Assembly: GCA_913031525.1 (NCBI GenBank)
Contig: CAJWGC010000029.1
Location: forward strand, 1 to 10,521
Length of the DNA stretch: 10,521 nucleotides
Direction: 5' to 3'
From: an uncultured Acidimicrobiia bacterium
GTDB taxonomy: Bacteria; Actinomycetota; Acidimicrobiia; Spongiisociales; UBA5794
Part shown: in pieces, positions 1 to 7,200 of the stretch
Layout: the number at the start of each line of letters is the position of its first letter
How positions within the stretch are numbered: position 1 is the first letter of the stretch
The notes under the pieces: model-generated
Told to the model about the DNA's origin: nothing
The model's input: the letters and a program-made list of their open reading frames with translations, nothing else
Databases searched by the model: none
Made by a program: the position numbers and the translations under genes

Positions 1-414
1 TACCCCTCGATGATTACATTCGACGCACCTCGACGAAACGTTTGCACGGAGCGGCGTCCTCGTACAAACACGCCATTACAGGCGCTCGTGTCACTTAACG
101 ATCCTGTGTTCATTGAATGTGCGAATGCCCTTGGCAGACGAATGATCACGGAGACGCCGCAAGGTACCTTGGCTGCCAAAGTGAGCTACGGCTTTCGACT
201 CTGCGTTGCACGCTTGCCAAGCGATCAGGAGACTCGCGAGTTGGTGAAGCTGTACGAACGAGCCCTTGCCATTTATCGCAAGAAGCCAAAGGCAGCTCAG
301 GCATTGGCGACGGCCAAAGCACTGCCAAGCAACACAACCGCCGCAGAAGTTGCTGCCTGGACATTGGTCGCCAACGTGCTTCTCAATCTGGACGAAACAT
401 TAACCAAGAACTGA
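1..414 (+). CDS. DUF1553 (PSD1-type) protein, C-terminal fragment
   Basis: This is the last 137 residues of a large secreted protein of the planctomycete DUF1553 family, cut by the window edge; the reading frame is open from base 1. The fragment carries the family's C-terminal hallmarks: an FDAP stretch, then ERRPRTNTPLQALVSLNDP (about residues 18-36), and the closing WTLVANVLLNLDETLTKN before the stop. In planctomycetes such proteins are usually 700-1100 residues long, often with an N-terminal cytochrome-c-like PSD1 domain and DUF1549, and are encoded just before a DUF1501 gene, as here (24 bases apart). Their biochemical role is unproven; a part in periplasmic polysaccharide or sulfated-glycan breakdown is commonly inferred. 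Family assignment is firm, function is not. The gene belongs to the foreign left segment and not to the organism that carries the rest of the window. Confidence 0.88.
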   Translation, partial: YPSMITFDAPRRNVCTERRPRTNTPLQALVSLNDPVFIECANALGRRMITETPQGTLAAKVSYGFRLCVARLPSDQETRELVKLYERALAIYRKKPKAAQALATAKALPSNTTAAEVAAWTLVANVLLNLDETLTKN

Positions 415-438
415 CTGGCTATTGCGAGTCTTCAGTCC

Positions 439-621
439 ATGAATCGAATCGAACTGCTAAACAACACCCGCCGACAGTTCCTGACCAATTGCGTTTCGGG
501 AATGGGGGCGGCTGCCCTAGCCAGTTTGAGCAACCCAGCGGTTGCCAAGCCACATTTCAAACCGCGCGCCAAGCGGATGATCTACCTGCACATGGCAGGT
601 TCACCACCACATCACGACCTG
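439..621 (+). CDS. DUF1501 protein, N-terminal fragment with Tat signal
   Basis: These are the first 61 residues of a DUF1501 (sulfatase-like) protein, a family usually of about 430-490 residues. A twin-arginine signal is visible: TRRQFL at residues 10-15, then a small-residue hydrophobic stretch (GMGAAALASL, about 21-30), so the mature protein would be exported folded. After the signal comes the family's opening strand, KRMIYLHMAGSPPHHDL (about 45-61). The family normally continues with F-D-Y-K-P, but here the frame reads I-Y-A-L-L and stops at 637-639. I therefore end the true homology at 621. The gene follows the DUF1553 gene by 24 bases, the usual planctomycete pairing. Truncation coincides with the junction to the ffh segment, so it is probably an artefact and not a real pseudogene. 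Confidence 0.82.
602..621. other. Chimeric junction: shared 20-base word between DUF1501 and ffh
   Basis: On the plus strand these bases encode the end of the recognisable DUF1501 sequence (PPHHDL). On the minus strand they encode the last recognisable Ffh residues (GRDVVV, just before the expected VDTAGR of the G3 motif). At 622 the DUF1501 frame departs from its family, and at 601 the Ffh frame departs from its family. The overlap is therefore at most 20 bases and serves both genes. A join at a short word shared by chance, with both coding regions broken there, is typical of a misassembly or a chimeric clone or amplification product. Confidence 0.8.
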
Positions 622-1159
622 ATCTACGCGCTTCTTTAACCGACATCCTGGCGAGACGTTCCGGTCCATGTTTCTTATCGGAGTAGACAGGAACACCGAT
701 TCTGTCCCCGAGTTGCTGAAGCTGATCCACCGCTGCCGGTCGCTGTAGATCCGCGGCGACAAGCATCGGATGTCGGCCTCTTGAACTTAAATGCGCAGCA
801 ATTTTCGCTGCCGATGTTGTCTTCCCTGATCCTTGAAGACCACTGATCAAGATCACATCAGGACTCTTCGAACCTCTAGCCAAAGGAGCAGCCTGACGGC
901 CGAGAGTAGTGATTAACTCTTCGTGAATGATCTTGATCACCTGCTGCCCGGGTGTAAGACTCGAGCTGACTTCCGTCCCAACAGCACGATGACGAACACG
1001 AGCAAGCAAGGACTTAACAACTGCGAGATTGACGTCGGCCTCGAGAAGAACAAGTTTGGCTTCGCTCAAAGAAGAGTCGACATCAGCCTCATTCAGACTT
1101 CCTTTGGAACGAAGTCTCGCAAACACTTCACCAAGACGTCCGCTGATCGTGTCAAACAT
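602..1159 (-). CDS. ffh: Signal recognition particle protein Ffh, N-terminal part
   Basis: Ffh is the GTPase of the signal recognition particle; with SRP RNA it binds signal sequences on ribosomes and docks on FtsY. Only the first 186 residues remain of a protein normally about 450-520 long. The N domain opens with the canonical MFDTISGRLG, with LLEADVNLAVVKSL at about 38-51. The G domain shows G1 (GLQGSGKTT, 107-115) and ADLQRPAA (136-143), then stops at GRDVVV (181-186), directly before the G3 DTAGR motif. The rest of the G domain and the methionine-rich M domain are missing. An in-frame TTG lies one codon upstream, but ATG at 1159 gives the standard start. No Shine-Dalgarno is visible. The open frame runs on to 557 with an unrelated tail, produced by the junction. 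ffh is essential, so the truncation is probably an assembly fault. Confidence 0.93.
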
Positions 1160-1166
1160 CAAGATC

Positions 1167-1172
1167 AGTCTA
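1167..1172 (-). promoter_or_regulatory. Possible -10 element for leaderless ffh
   Basis: On the minus strand the hexamer TAGACT (TANNNT type) ends 7 bases before the ffh ATG. Transcription would then begin at or next to the start codon, which agrees with the absence of a Shine-Dalgarno sequence. Leaderless genes with this spacing are common in actinobacteria. No good -35 box was found, and a hexamer this short can occur by chance. Confidence 0.3.
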
Positions 1173-1301
1173 CGGTGACTCGCGTAACGGAATCCTCAAT
1201 CTGCTTTGACCCCCAACTATCCCACGCAGCAAAGCGGCTGAAGGGCCTCGTCCATATCACGTAACCAACTGCCATTTCTGATTTCCCAGAGCGTCACATC
1301 A

Positions 1302-1326
1302 CATCCATTTTGTCACAGAATGGATG
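1302..1326. repeat. Perfect 8-base inverted repeat upstream of etfB
   Basis: Arms CATCCATT (1302-1309) and AATGGATG (1319-1326) pair perfectly around a 9-base centre. The repeat lies in the ffh-etfB divergent region, with its centre about 78 bases before the etfB start and about 54 bases before the predicted transcription start. Size and position suit a dimeric regulator's operator. No T-run follows it, so a terminator is unlikely. No regulator gene is visible in the window. Confidence 0.5.
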
Positions 1327-1355
1327 GAGACGAACGCACCCCCTGTGAGAGTCCG

Positions 1356-1361
1356 TAAAAT
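1356..1361 (+). promoter_or_regulatory. Candidate -10 box of etfBA
   Basis: TAAAAT matches the TANNNT -10 consensus and would place transcription start near 1368, giving a leader of about 25 bases that holds the etfB ribosome binding site. The bases at the -35 distance (about 1333-1338) do not resemble TTGACA. A weak -35 would fit a promoter dependent on an activator bound at the upstream inverted repeat; that is inference. Confidence 0.35.
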
Positions 1362-1377
1362 CAGGTAGAAACCCAAT

Positions 1378-1384
1378 GGAAGGA
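1378..1384 (+). promoter_or_regulatory. Ribosome binding site of etfB
   Basis: GGAAGGA lies 8 bases before the ATG at 1393. It is a strong Shine-Dalgarno sequence and supports that start codon. Confidence 0.7.
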
Positions 1385-1392
1385 CTAACCGC

Positions 1393-2151
1393 ATGCGAGT
1401 CGCAGTCTGCGTAAAGCAGATTCCGGATCCGGCAACGCCTTACGAATTCGATTCGAATAATCATTTAATCGTGCGACCCGAAGACCAGGTGTTGGACGAT
1501 ACGGATCGCTATGGCGTCGAACTCGGACTACAACTCTCACAAGCATCCGAAGGCACTACCACCCTTGTATCGATGTCGCCGTCTGGCAGCATGCAAGGAA
1601 TTCGCCAAGCACTGTCCATGGGAGCCGATAAGGCAGTTATCGTTGACGACGAGAACTTACGGGGTGCAGATGCTGCTAGCACTGCCCTAATACTCGCCAA
1701 GGTGATCGAACGTGAGGGATTCGATCTCGTCGTGGCTGGTACCGAATCGACCGACGGCTATACCGGCGTCGTTCCCCAACAGATTGCCGAACTTCTGGGT
1801 ATTCCAGCTCTGACATTTGCTCGCCATGTTGAAATCGTCAATGGCAGTGTGAGGATTGACCGACAAACTTCGAGCGGGTACGACATCGTCGAGGCTTCGT
1901 TGCCGGCATTGATAACCGTAACCGCAGGAGCTGTGGAACCGCGTTACCCAACTTTCAAGGGAATCATGGAGGCCAAGAAGAAGCCCGTAGAGGTTCTCGA
2001 CTGTGCAGCGCTCGATGTAGAACCAATCATCGGCCAACAGATCGTCTCCATCAACCCGGTAGCCGCTCGAGAAGCAGGCAGGATCATTGAAGATGACAGC
2101 TCCGGATATCTAGAGATCATCAAGCTTCTCGAAAAGATCAAGGTGATCTAA
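1393..2151 (+). CDS. etfB: Electron transfer flavoprotein subunit beta
   Basis: EtfB pairs with EtfA to form the soluble FAD/AMP flavoprotein that takes electrons from acyl-CoA and similar dehydrogenases and passes them to ETF:quinone oxidoreductase. At 252 residues it is of normal length. The start MRVAVCVKQIPDPA is typical of the family, DQVLDDTDRY (31-40) matches the conserved D-x-x-L-x-x-x-D-x-Y region, and GTESTDGYTGVVPQQIAELLG (116-136) lies in the nucleotide-binding core. The EtfB signature is clear at 179-198 (GAVEPRYPTFKG followed by IMEAKKKP). The start is backed by a strong ribosome binding site. The stop is 2 bases before etfA, so the two are surely co-transcribed. The pair lies alone on the plus strand between ffh and ftsY; no dehydrogenase or quinone reductase is adjacent, so it probably serves several dehydrogenases encoded elsewhere. 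Whether it bifurcates electrons cannot be told, though nothing nearby suggests it. Confidence 0.95.
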   Translation: MRVAVCVKQIPDPATPYEFDSNNHLIVRPEDQVLDDTDRYGVELGLQLSQASEGTTTLVSMSPSGSMQGIRQALSMGADKAVIVDDENLRGADAASTALILAKVIEREGFDLVVAGTESTDGYTGVVPQQIAELLGIPALTFARHVEIVNGSVRIDRQTSSGYDIVEASLPALITVTAGAVEPRYPTFKGIMEAKKKPVEVLDCAALDVEPIIGQQIVSINPVAAREAGRIIEDDSSGYLEIIKLLEKIKVI

Positions 2152-2153
2152 AA

Positions 2154-3107
2154 ATGACTACCTGGATATTCAGTGAAGAAATCAACGATGCACCAACAGC
2201 CAGTGCTCTCGAAGCCACTTCGGCTGCTCGTTCCTGGGACAACACCATAAACGTCCTCCACGTCGGGAAAGGTTCAAAAGAATCTTTCGCTCAACTCGGG
2301 GACCATGGCGCCCATCGGATCTATCACCTTGATCCTCGTGATTCCCTGCCCTCAAGTCCCGCCGCTGCCGCTCTCGAAAACCTTGTCGGCTCAGAGTCCT
2401 CAGACTTAATACTTTTCGGATCTGGTAACACAGATCGAGACGTTGCGGGTCGGCTTTCGATAAAACTTGGAGCCCCGGTTCTGGCAAACGCAACCGCCGT
2501 CTCGATCAACGATCGGATCGAAGTAAAGAACTCCATACTCGGAGGAGTGCTCGAAGTTACGACAGTCCCGTCGGGAGTAGGGCCGACCATTGTTATCGCT
2601 CGACCCAAGGCCTTCACAGCCGAAACCGGTGCTGATATCACACCTCAGATTCTCACAGTCGACCTTCCTGATACCGGACATGCTGGATCAGCCACCGTGA
2701 TCAGTCGGCATATTGAGACGGTGAAAGGTCCGGACCTGGAAGCGGCCGATATCGTTGTATCCGGGGGCCGCGGGTTGGGCGATGCCGATAAGTTTGATCT
2801 CATCAACCGACTTGCGTCGCTACTCAACGGTGCCGTAGGGGCCACTCGTGCCGTCGTGGACGCTGGGTGGGTCCCATACTCCTATCAAGTGGGACAAACT
2901 GGCAAGACAGTGAAGCCTTCTCTCTATATCGCAGTTGGAATCTCAGGAGCCATGCAGCACTTAGTGGGCATGAAAGATTCTTCGACGATCATCGCGATCA
3001 ACAAAGATCCCGATGCTCCTATCTTCTCAGTTTCCGATCTCGGTATCGTCGGCGATCTTCATCAGGTGATCCCCGCTCTAGCCGAAGCCTTAGAAGATCG
3101 CATCTAG
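2154..3107 (+). CDS. etfA: Electron transfer flavoprotein subunit alpha
   Basis: EtfA holds the redox-active FAD of the ETF heterodimer. At 317 residues it has normal length. The N-terminal half is the variable nucleotide-fold domain (about 1-185). The C-terminal FAD domain (about 196-317) shows the conserved blocks in order: VVSGGRGLG (201-209), VPYSYQVGQTGKTVKPSLYI (240-259), GISGAMQH (262-269), AINKDPDAPIF (281-291) and LGIVGDL (296-302). An AAGGTGA stretch overlapping the end of etfB and 7 bases before the ATG serves as ribosome binding site, and the start lies 2 bases after the etfB stop. The gene ends in a convergent arrangement 118 bases from the ftsY stop. I see no clear intrinsic terminator in that gap. 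Confidence 0.95.
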   Translation: MTTWIFSEEINDAPTASALEATSAARSWDNTINVLHVGKGSKESFAQLGDHGAHRIYHLDPRDSLPSSPAAAALENLVGSESSDLILFGSGNTDRDVAGRLSIKLGAPVLANATAVSINDRIEVKNSILGGVLEVTTVPSGVGPTIVIARPKAFTAETGADITPQILTVDLPDTGHAGSATVISRHIETVKGPDLEAADIVVSGGRGLGDADKFDLINRLASLLNGAVGATRAVVDAGWVPYSYQVGQTGKTVKPSLYIAVGISGAMQHLVGMKDSSTIIAINKDPDAPIFSVSDLGIVGDLHQVIPALAEALEDRI

Positions 3108-3225
3108 AAAACACCGGCTGTCGCCAATACATAACATCTACACATGACAATCTGAATACAGCACGCGGAATCCAAGGATGCAGGATGACTGTCTCTAAAC
3201 AACGTATCTAGAAAAGAACCGTTCG

Positions 3226-4236
3226 TTAGACACCCAGCATCGCTGAAACGAAGCCTTCGGGATGGAAAGAAGCAAAATCGTCAAGACCTTCACCGATGCC
3301 AATGTATTTCACAGGTATACCCAATTCCCGTTCGATAGCGACAGCAACGCCACCACGGGCAGTTCCGTCGAGCTTCGTAATAACGATACCTGTCACACCT
3401 GCTGCTTCCGTAAAGACGCTCGCTTGACTGAGGCCATTCTGACCCGTGGACCCGTCTATAACGAGTAGCGCCTCATCAATCTCACCCGCCTCGCGCCTTA
3501 AGACTCTCGCCACCTTGCCCAGCTCGAACATGAGATTCACCTTGTTTTGGAGCCGACCTGCAGTGTCGACAATGAGCACATCGACGCCGCGCGCGCGGGC
3601 AGCTTGATAGGAGTCGAAAGCCACAGAAGCTGGATCGGCGCCTATCTGACCTGAAACCAAATCCACCTCGAGTCGATCGGCCCATACTTGAAGTTGCTGA
3701 GTGGCCGCGGCGCGATATGTGTCAGCCGCGCCTAATAAAACCGAACGGTTCGCGCTCTTCAGCATCGCTGCTAGTTTGGCGATCGATGTAGTCTTGCCTC
3801 CTCCGTTTACTCCCACGACAAGAATTACCGCCGGGTTGCGGTCCAGTTTGATATCTCGTCTACGTTCTTGAAAGAACGCAACCAACACCCGATGCAATTC
3901 GATCCGAGCTTGCTCAAACGATGCTGGTCCTGAATCTTTTACAGCAGAAACCAGCGCGGCGGCCGATAGCGCACCCACATCCGCAGTAATAAGAAGGTCT
4001 TCCAGCCGAGACCAGTACTCGTCGTCCATCGTACGACTCTCTGCAAGCGAGACGAACTTGTCCGCTATGGCACGACGCGTCTTCGTCAGAGGAACCCACA
4101 GGCCACTCTTATCGGAAACGGCCGCTGTTTTCACCGTCGTAGATTCGACCTTCTTCTGTCGATCTCGGAACGTCATTCTCCACATCACGATGACGGCGAC
4201 CGTGGCTAAAACAAATATGACCAACGCAACACCCAT
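3226..4236 (-). CDS. ftsY: SRP receptor FtsY with N-terminal membrane anchor
   Basis: FtsY is the membrane receptor of the signal recognition particle; its GTPase pairs with that of Ffh to hand ribosomes to the translocon. The 336-residue protein starts with a hydrophobic helix (about 2-19) followed by basic residues, a true transmembrane anchor as in many actinobacterial FtsY proteins, in place of the long acidic A domain of Escherichia coli. Only some 30 linker residues precede the N domain. The G domain shows G1 GVNGGGKTT (142-150), ADTYRAAATQQL (171-182), G3 DTAGR (224-228), G4 TKLD (287-290), GTARGG (291-296) and the closing IGEGLDDFASFHPEGFV (314-330). ADTYR replaces the usual ADTFR, a mild change. 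The start lies 23 bases after the smc stop, with GGAG 8 bases before the ATG. It is the last gene of the operon in this window. Confidence 0.96.
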   Translation of the reverse strand: MGVALVIFVLATVAVIVMWRMTFRDRQKKVESTTVKTAAVSDKSGLWVPLTKTRRAIADKFVSLAESRTMDDEYWSRLEDLLITADVGALSAAALVSAVKDSGPASFEQARIELHRVLVAFFQERRRDIKLDRNPAVILVVGVNGGGKTTSIAKLAAMLKSANRSVLLGAADTYRAAATQQLQVWADRLEVDLVSGQIGADPASVAFDSYQAARARGVDVLIVDTAGRLQNKVNLMFELGKVARVLRREAGEIDEALLVIDGSTGQNGLSQASVFTEAAGVTGIVITKLDGTARGGVAVAIERELGIPVKYIGIGEGLDDFASFHPEGFVSAMLGV

Positions 4237-4259
4237 GAAATTTTCTCCGAAGAAAGCAG

Positions 4260-7200
4260 CTAAGCGATCACACCAGTGAGACGTTTCGAGACGATCTCGG
4301 ACGACTCTCCGGGCATCATGGTTACACCGTAGAGGATATCGGCCGCCTCCATCGTTTGTTGCTGGTGAGTGATGATGACCAACTGAGCAGATCGTCTCAG
4401 CGTGTCCACCAGCCGCAAGAAACGTCTCAAGTTGGCATCATCAAGTGCAGCCTCGACCTCATCAAGCACATAGAAAGGACTGGGCCGGGCACGAAAGACA
4501 GCAAAAAGGAAGGCAAGAGCCGCCAAAGATCGCTCACCCCCTGAAAGCAGACTCAATGCTCCGATTTTCTTGCCCAACGGCTGGGCTGCTATCTCAACAC
4601 CTGTCTCGAGAGGATTGGAAGGATCCTCGAGTCTCAATCGGCCAGATCCACCGGGAAAGACAAGAGAAAAATTCTCCTCAAACAGCTCTGCGATCTGCTC
4701 GAAAGCCTCCATGAAAAGCATCGTCATTCTTTCATCGAGAGCAGCGATGACCTTCTGGAGCTCTTGGCGGGAATTCTCTAGGTCTGCGAGTTCAGTTTCG
4801 AGAATCTCTAGCTCATCAGTTAAAGCACGATGCTCTTCATCGGCCAGAGGATTGATCGGTCCCATCCGCTGGAGTCGAGCCTCGAGCGTGGCTAATTCAG
4901 CTCGAGCGTCTGCTCCTGCAGGAATATCGGGTTCTGGAGCTGAGAGGGCCTCATCTTCAGTGGCGTCGGCATCTCGACGAACCGCCTCCGCGGTAGCTTC
5001 GATCCTAACCTCGACTTCAGCAAGTTCGACTCTCAACGCTGCTAACCGCGAACGCGAGACCTGCATGCGCTCCTGGGTTAATTCGCGCTCTTCCAATGCC
5101 GCGGCTAAAGCATCATCAGATTCGTCAGCGTGATCTCGTAACACACGTTGGCGATCTCGCAGACGGGACATATGTTCCCGGCAAATTCCGATAGCTCGCA
5201 TCGCAGTGTCCTCAATCTTCAACAGTGATTCCGCCTGACTGGAATCGGAGATCACTGAAGAAAACAAATCCAATTCCCCAGAAGCAGCAGCGAGCCTGGT
5301 ACCCGTGATTTCTTGACGTTCAAGGTTACGAGCGAGTTCTCCAGATATCTTGTCTCGCGAAGACCGGACCTCTCGCTTACGATCAACTACGACAGCCCTG
5401 CGTATATTGAGAGCATCCCAGGCGCGTTGTCGGGCCTCATCCTCACCTTCCAGTTCATCTAGACGCTCTCGTAGTGAATCCATCCGCTCAGAACGAGACA
5501 GTGATTCCGAATCAAGCAAACGTCCACGCTCAGTGAGACGACTCAGTTCCGATTCGTGATCAGATCGAACTCGATCAGTTCTCGCCAACGCTTCCGCCTG
5601 ACCCGCAAGCTTGGCTTCCAGTCCCTCGAGACCTTCAAGCATCTCGCGCTCGCGTTCTCTCGATAATTCAAAGGCACGTCTGGTGGCCGAGTGAGCATTC
5701 TCAGATCGCCTGACGGACTTTTCAGCAGCTTCAAGGTCCGCCGCTGCTGCTTCGAGGGCAGCCGGTCCTGCTCCGTCGACCTGAGCCAGAAGAACCCGAT
5801 CGGAAGCAATGAGATCTCCCTCGGGCGTCGTCGCTCTCAGGTTCGGATAACGCTTGATGAGATCCCATCCACTCGCCCATCCCTCGACGAAGACAACGTC
5901 GCCAAGAAGCTTGCAAGCTAACGATGTGTCAGCATTCGGTCCAAGGAGATCTACAAGCGCATCGACGCCCCACTCTGCAGCTGCTTCGCGAGCCAAAGTA
6001 TCATCTCGCTGGGACAAAGCGACAAGAGAAACCCCGCCAAGGCCTTCAGCTTTCAACATAGCTGTAACTTCAGCTACCTCATTCTCTTCTCCAACGACAA
6101 AAGCATCGCGCCAATCGCCGAGCGCAGCATCCACCGCAGCAGCCGCACGACTGGTGACATCAAGCCTCTCGATAAGCCTGCCTAAGACTGAATCTACCGA
6201 TGCAGCACGTGCCGAAGTCGACGAGTCGCCGCGACCGGCGAGCGTTGCTTCGATCGCTTCATATCGGGCCTTGGACGACGCCAGTCCGACCGCGTAATGC
6301 TGGGCAGTAGCTTCTGCTTCTTCCCATCTGGACTGAGCGGATTGACGAGTATTCCTGGCTTCTTCGTATGCCTTCTGAGCAGTTGTCACTGAGGAATCCG
6401 TTCGCTCAACCTCGGCAACGAGGGATAACCGCTCCTGGAAATCAACCTCAAGTTGATGGTCCACAACGTGACGTCGCAACTCAAGAGCTTGTGCCTCCTG
6501 ACCGTCGCGAACGCTCGCAGCTTCAAGCGCTCTCAAATCGCCACGCAAGTTGGCCACGAGTCCGTCGTCGGAAAGTCCAAGCTGCTCCGTCAAAGATCCT
6601 TCCTCATCTTCGAGAGCATTGAGATTCGCCTCAGCCGTCTCGAGCTGGGAATTCAGCTTGAGATCAGCTTCTATAGATCGTCGTAATGAAGATTCGAGAT
6701 CAGCAATCTCCCCTGCAAGATCTCGACGTCGTTCTCCTGCCCCTATCAAATGTCCTTCAATGGCTCTCCGTCTCTCATAAGCCACATCTGTGACCCTCTT
6801 AAACCTCTCTACTACCGTCTCCAACCTGGCGGCAGCGCTCGTGTCTCGCTCTAAGTCATGCCCCACCGCAGTAGCCTTCTTCCGGAGTTCTTCGAGGTTC
6901 GCTAAAAGAACCGCCATGGTCATTTCGTCCTTCTTCAAAGATTCAGCTAATGCAGAATGTTCCGCAGCGGCAGCCTTCTGACGTTGTAATAGCTCGGAAA
7001 GAGCCTGGCCTCCGAGCCAGAGGTGTAAAGAACGAATAGAAGCCTTGACACCGTCATAGCGCGCGGCGGCATTCGCCTGACGCCTAAGCGGACGAAGACG
7101 GCGTCGTTGTTCTTCGAGGATGTCCACCAAGCGCTCAATGTCGTGTGCCGTCTGCTCGAGACGCCGCACGGAACGATCCCGGCGATTGCGATGCTTGATG

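Noticed and set aside
557..601. Ffh open frame continuing with a 15-residue novel C-terminus
   Set aside because: This part is the antisense of the DUF1501 gene. The tail contains AGR by chance, resembling the G3 motif, but it is not in register with Ffh and comes from the junction.
117..686. Long plus-strand frame overlapping DUF1553 and DUF1501
   Set aside because: It runs out of frame with two recognised genes, crosses the junction and has no recognisable family sequence.
923..1264. Plus-strand frame across the ffh start and intergenic region
   Set aside because: It is antisense to the conserved Ffh N domain, with no family match that I recognise.
1302..1326. Inverted repeat as an intrinsic terminator
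   Set aside because: There is no T-run on either side, and both neighbouring genes start and do not end there.
2867..3211. Plus-strand frame reaching past the end of etfA
   Set aside because: Most of it is a shifted reading of etfA, and the part beyond has no ribosome binding site or recognisable sequence.
4570..5133. Serine- and arginine-rich plus-strand frame inside smc
   Set aside because: Its composition is what the antisense of an acidic, alanine- and leucine-rich coiled coil gives. Smc homology is continuous on the other strand.
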